A stretch of DNA of 64,000 nucleotides from Pseudomonas gingeri. Its GTDB lineage: Bacteria > Pseudomonadota > Gammaproteobacteria > Pseudomonadales > Pseudomonadaceae. Both the position numbers and the translations under genes were made by a program. The stretch covers positions 268,986 to 332,985 of the forward strand of contig NZ_JACAOS010000017.1 in the NCBI RefSeq assembly GCF_013386165.1, written 5' to 3'. Shown piece after piece: positions 36,357 through 44,814 of this stretch. The notes beneath the pieces are model-generated. The model made no database searches. It was not told the origin of the DNA and saw only the letters and a program-made list of their open reading frames with translations. Within the stretch, counting starts at the first letter, position 1; every line of letters starts with the position of its first letter.

Positions 36357-37412
36357 ATGCCCGACCCGCAGCCCTTGAGCCCCCTGGAACCGGAAAAATC
36401 TTCCGCCTCACTGGGTGAGCAAGCCCGCTCGATGGGTCTGCGGGCCAATCGTTTTGTTGCCCTGACGGGGCTGCAAGGCAAAGGTCTGGTGCTGGTCGTC
36501 GGGTTGCTGGTTTTTGTCTGGATCGTCGGTGGCATCTACAAGGTCCAGCCTGACGAGCAAGGCATCGTCCTGCGCTTCGGTAAATGGGTCGACACCACCG
36601 AGGCCGGTTTGCACTACCACCTGCCCTTCCCCATCGAAACGGTGCTGTTGCCCAAGGTCACCACGGTCAACCAACTGCAATTGGGGCATGGTCCTGCGCT
36701 CGGGCTGAATGACAGCAGCCTGTCCCGCGACAAGCAGATGCTCACGGGCGATGAGAATATCGTCGAGGCCGATTGCGCGGTGTTCTGGCGGATCAAGGAC
36801 GCCGGGCAGTTTCTGTTCAGCATGGACAAGCCCGAATTCGCCATCAAGCTGACGGCCGAAAGTGCCCTGCGTGAAGTGATCGGGCGTACGCCGATCCAGG
36901 CCGCCCTGTCGGACAAGCGCCAGGAGATCGCCGAGGAAACCAAGGCATTGCTGCAACGTCTGCTGGACGATGAAAAGGCCGGCGTCCTGATTACCCAGAT
37001 CCAGTTGCAGCGCGTCGATCCGCCACCGGCGGTGATCGATGCCTTCAACGATGTGCAACGGGCCCGGGCTGACCAGGAACGCGAGCGCAACGAGGCGGAA
37101 TCCTACGCCAACGACATTCTTCCGCGGGCCCGGGGCGAAGCGGCGCATATCAACCAGGAAGCCGAAGCCTACAAGGCCCAGGCGGTCAACCTGGCCGAAG
37201 GTGACGCGAAAAGCTTCCTGGCGGTGTACGAAAGTTATGCACAGGCCAAGGATGTGACCAGCTGGCGGCTGTACATGGAAAGCACGGATGAAGTCCTGAA
37301 AAGAGCCTCGAAGGTGATCATCGATACCTCCGGCAAAGGGGTCTCGGGTGTGGTGCCCTACATGCCGCTGTCGGAACAGGACAAACGTCCGGCCAAGGAG
37401 CAGACCCGATGA
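36357..37412 (+). CDS. hflK: HflK-like SPFH membrane protein (second copy type)
   Basis: 351 aa. A cytoplasmic N-terminus, one membrane helix (about 43-61), then an SPFH/band-7 domain starting VQPDEQGIVLRFGKW and a long helical region rich in Ala/Glu. In Escherichia coli, HflK and HflC cage the FtsH protease. The usual pseudomonad hflKC sits next to hfq/hflX; here the pair is next to metal transporters instead, so this is likely a paralogue. AGGATA precedes the ATG. Confidence 0.88.
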   Translation: MPDPQPLSPLEPEKSSASLGEQARSMGLRANRFVALTGLQGKGLVLVVGLLVFVWIVGGIYKVQPDEQGIVLRFGKWVDTTEAGLHYHLPFPIETVLLPKVTTVNQLQLGHGPALGLNDSSLSRDKQMLTGDENIVEADCAVFWRIKDAGQFLFSMDKPEFAIKLTAESALREVIGRTPIQAALSDKRQEIAEETKALLQRLLDDEKAGVLITQIQLQRVDPPPAVIDAFNDVQRARADQERERNEAESYANDILPRARGEAAHINQEAEAYKAQAVNLAEGDAKSFLAVYESYAQAKDVTSWRLYMESTDEVLKRASKVIIDTSGKGVSGVVPYMPLSEQDKRPAKEQTR

Positions 37413-38290
37413 AAGCGCCGATTCGTCTGGCCCTGGTGATTGTGCCGCTGATGGTCCTGTGGGCGCTGGGCTCCTCGCTGTATACCGTCGATGAATCCCA
37501 GCAGGCCCTGGTGGTCAGGCTGGGGGCGCCGACCGAACCGGTGCGCACCCCGGGGCTGAAACTCAAGGTACCGCTGATCGATACGGTCATCTATTACGAC
37601 ACCCGTATCCTGACCCTGGCACCGCCTTCCGAGCAGGTGATTCTCGGCGACCAGAAACGCCTGGAAGTGGAAACCTATGCGCGTTATCGCATCGTCGATC
37701 CGCTGCGTTTCTACCAGGCCCTGCGCACGGTCGACCAGGCCAACGCGCAGCTGGCCCAGTTGGTCAGCTCCTCGCTGCGCCGCGAACTGGGGCAGGTCAT
37801 GCTCAAGTCGCTGTTGTCCGCCGAACGGCCGAAGATTGTCGCGCTTATCCAGAGCGAGGTGGTGGAGAAGGCCCGGCCGCTGGGCATCGAGGTCACTGAA
37901 GTGCGTTTTCATCGGGCCGACCTGCCGTTCGAGACCAGTCAGGCCATCTATGATCGGATGAAGTCCGAGCGCCAGCGCGAAGCCAAGGAGCTTCGCGCCC
38001 AGGGCTTTGAATGGGCGCAGCAGATCCAGGCCAACGCCGAACGCGAGCGGGCGGTGCTGATCTCCGAAGCGCAACGGCAAAGTCGCATCACCCGTGGTGA
38101 GGCCGATGCCTTGGCGAACCAGATCTCCTCCCAGGCGTTCGACAAGGACCCCGAGTTCTACAAGCTCTACCGCAGCCTTCAGACTTATCGGCAGGCTCTG
38201 TCAGAGTCCGCGCCGACCCTGGTGCTGTCACCGGATACGGCATTCCTCAAGGATTTTAAAAGTGGCCCGCAGGTGAATAACCGACCCTGA
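37409..38290 (+). CDS. hflC: HflC-like SPFH membrane protein
   Basis: 293 aa. N-terminal membrane helix (about 5-23), then the SPFH core with TVDESQQALVVRLG and the helical part RMKSERQREAKELRAQG. Its start overlaps the hflK stop (ATGA), so the two are made in equal amounts, as expected for a heteromeric cage. Followed closely by the NRAMP and TerC genes. Confidence 0.88.
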   Translation: MKAPIRLALVIVPLMVLWALGSSLYTVDESQQALVVRLGAPTEPVRTPGLKLKVPLIDTVIYYDTRILTLAPPSEQVILGDQKRLEVETYARYRIVDPLRFYQALRTVDQANAQLAQLVSSSLRRELGQVMLKSLLSAERPKIVALIQSEVVEKARPLGIEVTEVRFHRADLPFETSQAIYDRMKSERQREAKELRAQGFEWAQQIQANAERERAVLISEAQRQSRITRGEADALANQISSQAFDKDPEFYKLYRSLQTYRQALSESAPTLVLSPDTAFLKDFKSGPQVNNRP

Positions 38291-38358
38291 TGCCCTTCGA
38301 GGGTGGATGAACGGGATTTTCGCCTAATACGGACGCACGCCATGAGCCGGGAACAGAC

Positions 38359-39600
38359 ATGATGCCAAGCCTTTCAATCCGCTCGAGCCGGCTGCGCCTG
38401 ATGGCCGCTGCGGTCGGCCCGGGGCTGGTGGTGATGCTGGCGGATACCGAGGCCGGCAGCGTGATTACCGCCGCGCAGAGTGGCGCGCAATGGGGCTATC
38501 GGTTGCTGTTGTTGCAGTTCCTCATCATTCCCCTGCTGTATACCGCACAGGAACTCTCGATCCGCCTGGGGTTGGGAACGGGCAAGGGCTTTGGTGAACT
38601 GGTGCGCCAGCGGTTTGGCCGGGGCATTGCGTTGCTGTCCCTGGCGACCCTGGTGCTCAGTTGCTTTGGCGCCCTGGTCACCGAACTCAGTGGGCTGGCC
38701 GGGGTCGGCGAACTGTTCGGCGTGCCCCTGTGGGAAACCATCGGTGTGCTGGTGTTGCTGATTTTCGCGATGGTCTGCACCGGCTCCTACCATGGCGTCG
38801 AGCGTGTTGCGATCTGCCTCGGCCTGTTTGGCGTGGCCTTTATCGCCGTGGCCTGGAATGCTCATCCCGATCCTCGGCAGATCGCGGCGCAGTGGTACCA
38901 GATGCCGTTCCACGACAGTGCCTACCTTTATCTGGTGGCTGCCAACCTGGGCACCAGTGTCATGCCGTGGACGGTGTTCTACCAACAGTCGGCGCTGATC
39001 GACAAAGGCCTGGACGCCCGGCACCTGAAAGCGGCGCGCATCGAAACCTTCCTTGGCGCGACCCTCTGCCAGATTCTCACGGCCGCCGTGGTGATTGCCG
39101 CGGCGGCGTGTTTCAACCGATCCGACAACGCCTTCACCCTGACCAGCGTGCCGCAACTGGCCGACGCCTTTACCGCGTCCCTGGGTCAGACGGTCGGGCG
39201 CGGGGTCTTTGCCATGGGGCTGGCGGGGGGCGCGTTGGTGGCCACTATCGTGGTCTGCCTGACGGTGGCCTGGGGCGTTGGCGAGGCGACGGGCCGGCGC
39301 CACTCGCTGGAACAGCGCCCGACCGAGGCGCCCTGGTTCTACGCGGCCTTCGGCGCGATGTTGCTGGGGGCCGCTGTGCTGGTGTGTTCCGGGGTCAATC
39401 TGGTGGAGCTGTCGATCTTCACCGGAGTGGTCAATGCACTGTTGCTACCGGCGGTACTGGGCCTGCTCTATTGGCTGGCCCGTACGCAGTTGAGCGGGGC
39501 TTTCAGGTTGCAAGGTTGGTATGCGCGGGTGGTGGGCCTGGTGTTCGGGTTTGCCTCCCTGACCGGCTTGTTCTGTGGTGTGGGAGGTTTGTTGAATTGA
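38359..39600 (+). CDS. NRAMP-family divalent metal transporter, divergent site
   Basis: 413 aa, about 11 membrane helices. Similar in layout to NRAMP (MntH-type) carriers (GPGLVVMLADTEAGSVITAA near the N-terminus). The helix-1 motif is D29-T-E-A-G instead of DPGN, and helix 6 has M203-P-W instead of MPH, so the metal site differs from Mn/Fe carriers. A six-codon frame (ATG 38342 to TGA 38362) overlaps its start. Metal specificity unknown. Confidence 0.85.
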   Translation: MMPSLSIRSSRLRLMAAAVGPGLVVMLADTEAGSVITAAQSGAQWGYRLLLLQFLIIPLLYTAQELSIRLGLGTGKGFGELVRQRFGRGIALLSLATLVLSCFGALVTELSGLAGVGELFGVPLWETIGVLVLLIFAMVCTGSYHGVERVAICLGLFGVAFIAVAWNAHPDPRQIAAQWYQMPFHDSAYLYLVAANLGTSVMPWTVFYQQSALIDKGLDARHLKAARIETFLGATLCQILTAAVVIAAAACFNRSDNAFTLTSVPQLADAFTASLGQTVGRGVFAMGLAGGALVATIVVCLTVAWGVGEATGRRHSLEQRPTEAPWFYAAFGAMLLGAAVLVCSGVNLVELSIFTGVVNALLLPAVLGLLYWLARTQLSGAFRLQGWYARVVGLVFGFASLTGLFCGVGGLLN

Positions 39601-39625
39601 TGACGACGGTTGTGGGAGCAGCAAG

Positions 39626-40897
39626 ATGATCGGCCTGGATACCGGGATGCAGGGGATCAACCTGACGTTGCAGGTGTTCCTGCTCGACCTGCTGCTGAGC
39701 GGCGACAACGCCGTGGTCATCGCTCTGGCGTGCCGTCACTTGCCGGCGCGGCAGATGCGCCAAGCCGTTTTCGCCGGGATGGGCGTGGCGGTTGCCTTGC
39801 GAATCCTGTTCACCTCGGTGATCGGCCTGTTGCTCAAGGTGCCCTGCTTGAAACTCCTGGGCATGGGCGCCCTGGTGGTGATTGCCATCAAGTTGCTGGT
39901 GGCCGATGACGAGGCCGAACACCGGCCGCAGAGTTCGGCTTCGACGCTCTGGTCAGTGGTCGGGCTTATCGTCTTTGCCGACCTGAGCATGAGCCTGGAC
40001 AATGTGGTGGCCCTGGCGGCCGTGGCCCAGGACAACCTGGGAATCCTGGTACTGGGGCTGCTGCTGAGCATTCCGATGCTGATGTACGGCAGTTTGTTCG
40101 TCAGCGGGTTGTTCAAGCGTTATCCGTTGTTGATCCCGGCGGGTGGCGCCTTGTTGGGGTGGGTGGCCGGGGATATCGGCATGTCCGACCCACTGATTGC
40201 CGATTGGGTGGCGGCCCAGGCTCCGGGTCTGGTGCTGGCGATGCCAGTGGCCTGTGCGATTTTTGTGCTGGTGGAGAGTCGGATCATCCAGCGCAACCTG
40301 CGTTTGCTGCCCAGGCCTGAACCGGTGGTGCGCCATACCCCGATGGCCGATCCGATACTCGCCGAGCCGCTGCCGGCCAGCGTGATTCGGGTGGAGGCGG
40401 CGGCAGAGGATATCCCCGGTATTCGTGAACCCATGGCTGCCGAGTTGCTCCCTCCCGAGGTGCCTTTGCCGCCTGTGGATAACTCGCCTGTCGAGCCGTT
40501 GCCCGGCGAATCGAAGCGCAAGCGCCGCTGGTATTGGGGTGGGGCGCTGGTGGCGGTACCGGTGCTGGCGTATATCGGTTATTCGGTGATCTATGTCGGC
40601 ATCATCAACGCCGGCTACATGCCCACGCCCAGGCTGCTGAGCAGCTACGAGTGCCCGGGTTTCAACGGGCCGTTCATCTTTTTCTACCAGCATGGCAAGG
40701 ACACCGTGCGTATTCGCAGCAGTGCCGGTTCGCTCGACGGCGCGTTGATCAAGGGCCGGCTGGAGTGGATCAACGCGACCCGGGCCTCGTCGCTGCTGGG
40801 CTTTACCCCTCCCCAGGAAATCACCAATGACGATGCCGGCTCCATTCGCATCAACGGCGGGAGCTTTTCGCAAATGGATTGTTACAGGAAAGGCTAG
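39626..40897 (+). CDS. TerC-family metal transporter with C-terminal extracytoplasmic extension
   Basis: 423 aa; GGGAG 7 nt upstream of ATG. Residues 1-222 are a TerC core of several membrane helices with LLSGDNAVVIAL and LSMSLDNVVALAAVA, the two acidic half-motifs. Residues 223-303 are a proline-rich cytoplasmic-side linker, 304-327 an added membrane helix, and 328-423 a folded domain with only two cysteines (343 and 419), probably disulfide-bonded. TerC proteins export or deliver Mn2+. The added part is unusual; its length and strand-rich pattern recall small C-type lysozyme inhibitor-like folds, a tentative comparison. Confidence 0.85.
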   Translation: MIGLDTGMQGINLTLQVFLLDLLLSGDNAVVIALACRHLPARQMRQAVFAGMGVAVALRILFTSVIGLLLKVPCLKLLGMGALVVIAIKLLVADDEAEHRPQSSASTLWSVVGLIVFADLSMSLDNVVALAAVAQDNLGILVLGLLLSIPMLMYGSLFVSGLFKRYPLLIPAGGALLGWVAGDIGMSDPLIADWVAAQAPGLVLAMPVACAIFVLVESRIIQRNLRLLPRPEPVVRHTPMADPILAEPLPASVIRVEAAAEDIPGIREPMAAELLPPEVPLPPVDNSPVEPLPGESKRKRRWYWGGALVAVPVLAYIGYSVIYVGIINAGYMPTPRLLSSYECPGFNGPFIFFYQHGKDTVRIRSSAGSLDGALIKGRLEWINATRASSLLGFTPPQEITNDDAGSIRINGGSFSQMDCYRKG

Positions 40898-40962
40898 TGA
40901 TCAAGATGGGTAGAAACTGAGAGTGTGCTCCACTTGAAGAAAATCAGGGAGCCGACCAGCCG

Positions 40963-41835
40963 ATGCCAGAGATTACCTTGCCCTCAAAACAACTCCTCCT
41001 CTTTGAGCGAGAAGGCGAGTCTGAGTCCAGTGTCGGAAAAATTCCTACGGCGCCTGGGAAATACAGCGACTTTATTGTTTATGTTGATGAAAGCGGTGAT
41101 CACGGGATGCAGACGTTGGATGCCAACTATCCAATGTTTGTATTGGCCTTTTGCATTTTCCATAAACGATATTACTGTGAGACCGTCATTCCGGCCCTGC
41201 AAAAATTCAAATTCAACCACATGGGGCACGATTTGATCGGGCTTCATGAGTTGGAAATACGAAAAGAAAAGGGTGCTTTTTCTAGCCTATTTGTCTCGCG
41301 ACAACATAAAAACCAGTTTCTCAACGAACTCACAAGCATCATTGATACGAGTCATTTCATATTGATCAGTTGTGTGATCGATAAGATGAGCCTGCGTGAG
41401 CGGCAGGGCGTTGCCCAGAACCCCTATCATCTGGCCCTGGGGTTCTGCCTGGAAACCCTTTATGAGTTTCTGGAAGAGAAGCAACAGACAGGCGCTTTGA
41501 CCCATGTCATTTTTGAGCGCAGAGGAAAACGCGAGGATAACGAACTGGAATTGGAGTTTCGCCGTATGTGCGACGCTGCCAATAAATTGAACAGACAACT
41601 TCCGTTTGAAATAATTTTTGCCACTAAACAGGTTAATTCCACCGGATTGCAATTGGCCGACCTTGTCGCCAGGCCGATTGGAATGAGCGTATTGCGCGCG
41701 GGACAAGAGAACCGTGCATTTGATGTGCTCAAGCGCAAGTTCTACTGCAGTGGTGGGCGTGAGAAGGTGGGAACAGGTTTTGAAAACTGGGGCCTGAAAA
41801 TTTTCCCTGCTCCAGAAAGCGAAAAGCCCCGATGA
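40963..41835 (+). CDS. DUF3800 protein
   Basis: 290 aa. The family start YVDESGDHG is at about residues 44-52, and the conserved LQLADLVARPIGMS lies near residue 227; both acidic clusters are intact. The DUF3800 fold is RNase H-like and many members sit in defence or mobile regions, but function is unproven. It has no partner here. Its DNA is richer in A/T and codon use is less biased than in its neighbours, suggesting recent transfer. Confidence 0.8.
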   Translation: MPEITLPSKQLLLFEREGESESSVGKIPTAPGKYSDFIVYVDESGDHGMQTLDANYPMFVLAFCIFHKRYYCETVIPALQKFKFNHMGHDLIGLHELEIRKEKGAFSSLFVSRQHKNQFLNELTSIIDTSHFILISCVIDKMSLRERQGVAQNPYHLALGFCLETLYEFLEEKQQTGALTHVIFERRGKREDNELELEFRRMCDAANKLNRQLPFEIIFATKQVNSTGLQLADLVARPIGMSVLRAGQENRAFDVLKRKFYCSGGREKVGTGFENWGLKIFPAPESEKPR

Positions 41836-41942
41836 AACTCACCGAGGCTACGACGCCGACCGGGATCCCCCAGTCCATTTGGCGCAGAGTCTAGGTTGGC
41901 TTCTATTGAGTGTCAATGATGCCATCCGCCAGGTAGCCCCGC

Positions 41943-42830
41943 TTATTGCGCCAGCAACACCCCCTGCTCACTCGCACACAACGCCAGCAGAAAATCCCAC
42001 ACCACCCGCAGCCGCACGGATTTGTGCAGCTCCCGCCGGGTGCTGATCCAGTAGCTGCGCTGGATGGTTTCTTCCGGCAGTACGCGCACCAACTGCGGAT
42101 CATCCTTGGCCATGTAGTTGGGCAACACCGCAATCCCCAGCCCGGCCCGCGCCGCCTGTTGTTGGGCGATGACGCTGGTGCTGCGAAAAATCACATTCGG
42201 CGTGCGGCAGAAGTTGTTGAGGAACAACAGCTCCTCGCTGAACAGCAGGTCGTCGACGTAGCCGATCCAGTTGTGTTGCGACAGGTCATCGCGCTGCTGC
42301 AAGGCTGGCGCCCGGGCGAGGTAGTCCGGGCTGGCATACAGCGCCAGGCGATAGTCGGTCAGTTTGCGAGTTATCAACAGGTCGGCATTGGGCCGGTCGA
42401 GGTGGATGCTGATCTCCGCCTCGCGGTTGAGGATGCTGACGAAACGCGGCACCGCCACCAGTTCCACTTCCAGCCCCGGGTAACGTTCGTACAGGCCGCC
42501 CATGCGCGGGGTCAGAAACATGATGCCGATCCCTTCGGTCACCCCCAGGCGGATCTTGCCCAGGGGCGCGATGGCCTGGGTGATTTCCTCCTGGGCCAGC
42601 AAGGCGACGTTTTCCATGGCCTCGGCATGTTTGAGCAATGCATGGCCCGAGGGCGTCAGCTCATAACCTTGGGCGTGCTGGACGAACAGCGCCGTGCCCA
42701 GGCTCTGCTCGATGGTCTCGATATGCCGGGCCACGGTGCTGTGGGTGGTGTTCAGGCGCTTGGCCGCGGTCAGCAGGCGCCCGCTGCGCTGCAGCTCGAG
42801 AAAAAAACGCAGGTCGTTCCAGTCGAACAT
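41943..42830 (-). CDS. LysR-family transcriptional regulator
   Basis: 295 aa from ATG 42830, with AGGAAG upstream; the frame continues 5' but lacks similarity. The winged helix (FFLELQRSGRLLTAAKRLNT) is at residues 8-60, then the substrate-binding domain typical of LysR proteins. Divergent from the GMC oxidoreductase, with a 137-bp AT-rich gap between them, so it probably controls that gene. Inducer unknown. Confidence 0.88.
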   Translation of the reverse strand: MFDWNDLRFFLELQRSGRLLTAAKRLNTTHSTVARHIETIEQSLGTALFVQHAQGYELTPSGHALLKHAEAMENVALLAQEEITQAIAPLGKIRLGVTEGIGIMFLTPRMGGLYERYPGLEVELVAVPRFVSILNREAEISIHLDRPNADLLITRKLTDYRLALYASPDYLARAPALQQRDDLSQHNWIGYVDDLLFSEELLFLNNFCRTPNVIFRSTSVIAQQQAARAGLGIAVLPNYMAKDDPQLVRVLPEETIQRSYWISTRRELHKSVRLRVVWDFLLALCASEQGVLLAQ

Positions 42831-42967
42831 GGGGCTTCCTTGTGAATCACGGGGTTCACGGCCTTGCTTGAAAACGCACAGCACTTGCGCAAAAACGAAG
42901 GTTTTCATCTCGAAACTAATCAATAACATGAAGGGAGACAAGAACAATAAAAAAGGCGAGGTTGCCT

Positions 42968-44620
42968 ATGTCATCTGCCCACCTGCCCTATGACTACGTG
43001 ATAGTCGGCGCCGGGCCCGCCGGTTGTGTGCTGGCCAATCGGCTGTCCGCCGATCCGCAGAATAATGTCCTGCTGCTCGAAGCTGGCGGCCAGGATAACT
43101 ACCCCTGGATTCATGTCCCGGTGGGGTATCTCTACTGCATCGGTAATCCGCGTACCGACTGGTGCTTCAAGACCGAAGCACAACCCGGCCTGCAAGGTCG
43201 CAGCCTCGGTTATCCGCGCGGCAAGGTGCTGGGCGGCAGTTCCTCCATCAACGGCATGATCTATATGCGTGGCCAGGCCGGCGACTATGATCGCTGGGCC
43301 GCACAAGGCAATCCGGGCTGGGCCTGGAACGATGTCCTACCGTTGTTCAAGCGCAGCGAAAACCACTTTGGCGGCGCCAGCGAATTTCACAGCGATCAGG
43401 GTGAGTGGCGGGTCGAGCAGCAGCGTTATTCCTGGCCGATCCTCGACGCTTTCCGTGATGCCGCCGCTGAAAATGGCATTGCCAGCGTCAGCGATTTCAA
43501 CGCAGGCGATAACCAGGGCTGTGGATACTTTCAGGTCAACCAGCGTTCCGGCGTGCGTTGGAACTCGTCGAAAGCCTTTCTGCGGCCGATCCTCAAGCGC
43601 CCCAACCTGACGATCCTGACCGGTGTCCAGGTCGACCGGGTGAGCCTCGAAGATGGCCGCGCCAGCGCCGTCGTCGCTCGCTGGCAAGGTGAGGAACATG
43701 TGTTCAACGTTCGCCGCGAGATCGTCCTGTGTGCCGGGTCGGTCGGCTCTCCCGGCATTCTCCAGCGTTCAGGCATCGGTCCACGGCCCTTGCTGGAAAA
43801 TCTTGGAATTGCGGTGCGCCATGAGTTGCCGGGGGTCGGCGGCAATCTGCAGGACCATCTGCAACTGCGCCTGATCTACAAACTCAGCAATGCCCGGACC
43901 CTTAACCAGGTCGCCAATAGCTTGTGGGGCAAAGTCGGCATGGGCCTGCGTTATCTCTACGACCGCAGTGGCCCGCTGGCCATGGCGCCGAGCCAGTTGG
44001 GGGCGTTCGTGAAGTCCTCGCCGGCACAGGCCTCGGCGAATCTGCAGTACCACGTGCAGCCCCTGTCGCTGGAACGCTTCGGCGAGCCGCTGCACCGGTT
44101 CCCGGCCTTTACCGCTTCGGTGTGCAACCTGCGGCCGCTGAGCCGGGGGCGGATCGATATTCGCTCGGCCGATCCGGAAGTGGCGCCGTTGATCGATCCG
44201 AATTACCTGAGCGATCCCGAGGATCTGAAGGTTGCGGCCGAGGCGATCCGGCTGACCCGGCGCATTGTCGACTCCCCTGCCCTGCGAGTGTTCAAGCCCG
44301 AGGAATATTTGCCAGGACCGGCACTGCAAACCGAAGAACAGTTGCATGAAGCTGCGGCGCGGATTGGAACGACTATCTTTCATCCGGTGGGCACCTGCCG
44401 GATGGGCAGCGGCCCGCTGGATGTGGTGGATGCCCGGTTGCGGGTGCACGGTGTCCCGGGGTTGCGGGTCGCCGATGCGTCGATCATGCCGAACATTGTC
44501 TCCGGCAATACCTGTTCGCCGACGGTGATGATTGCCGAGAAGGCGGCGCAGATGATTCTGGAGGATGTCGCAGCGGTTCGTGACATGCGAACGACGGAGA
44601 TCTCGGCTTCATCCTTGTAG
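42968..44620 (+). CDS. GMC-family FAD oxidoreductase (choline/alcohol dehydrogenase-like)
   Basis: 550 aa from ATG 42968 (GAGG 7 nt upstream); a TTG two codons earlier is possible. FAD-binding GAGPAGCVLANRL, the GMC signature GKVLGGSSSINGMIYMRGQ, and the catalytic-His segment FHPVGTCRMG. Oxidises an alcohol group. The likely carrier partner is the downstream MFS transporter, but a REP pair separates them. The stop TAG at 44618 lies inside the start of that REP. Substrate not predictable. Confidence 0.88.
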   Translation: MSSAHLPYDYVIVGAGPAGCVLANRLSADPQNNVLLLEAGGQDNYPWIHVPVGYLYCIGNPRTDWCFKTEAQPGLQGRSLGYPRGKVLGGSSSINGMIYMRGQAGDYDRWAAQGNPGWAWNDVLPLFKRSENHFGGASEFHSDQGEWRVEQQRYSWPILDAFRDAAAENGIASVSDFNAGDNQGCGYFQVNQRSGVRWNSSKAFLRPILKRPNLTILTGVQVDRVSLEDGRASAVVARWQGEEHVFNVRREIVLCAGSVGSPGILQRSGIGPRPLLENLGIAVRHELPGVGGNLQDHLQLRLIYKLSNARTLNQVANSLWGKVGMGLRYLYDRSGPLAMAPSQLGAFVKSSPAQASANLQYHVQPLSLERFGEPLHRFPAFTASVCNLRPLSRGRIDIRSADPEVAPLIDPNYLSDPEDLKVAAEAIRLTRRIVDSPALRVFKPEEYLPGPALQTEEQLHEAAARIGTTIFHPVGTCRMGSGPLDVVDARLRVHGVPGLRVADASIMPNIVSGNTCSPTVMIAEKAAQMILEDVAAVRDMRTTEISASSL

Positions 44621-44701
44621 GAGCCTGGCTTGCCAGCGATGGCGTCGGTTTGAGTTGCGCATGACTCAATGGCCCCATCGCTGGCAAGCCAGGCTCCTAC
44701 A
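44616..44701. repeat. Inverted REP pair
   Basis: TGTAGGAGCCTGGCTTGCCA and its inverted copy ending AGGCTCCTACA flank a short spacer with a GAGT...ACTC hairpin. The first unit overlaps the stop codon of the GMC gene. Confidence 0.9.
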
Positions 44702-44732
44702 GGGACCGCGTCAGATCAGTAGATGAAAGGAC

Positions 44733-44790
44733 GGATTCCGGTGGCGGTCAGCCGGAATCCACAGTGGAACAACAACAATAATCACTGTGG
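44733..44790. repeat. Two adjacent inverted repeats upstream of the MFS gene
   Basis: GGATTCCGG (44733-44741) pairs with CCGGAATCC (44752-44760) over a 10-base loop. CCACAGTG (44759-44766) pairs with CACTGTGG (44783-44790). There is no T run, so a regulatory or leader role is more likely than termination. Confidence 0.6.
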
Positions 44791-44814
44791 CCCTCAGGGC
44801 CGAGGACATGGCAA

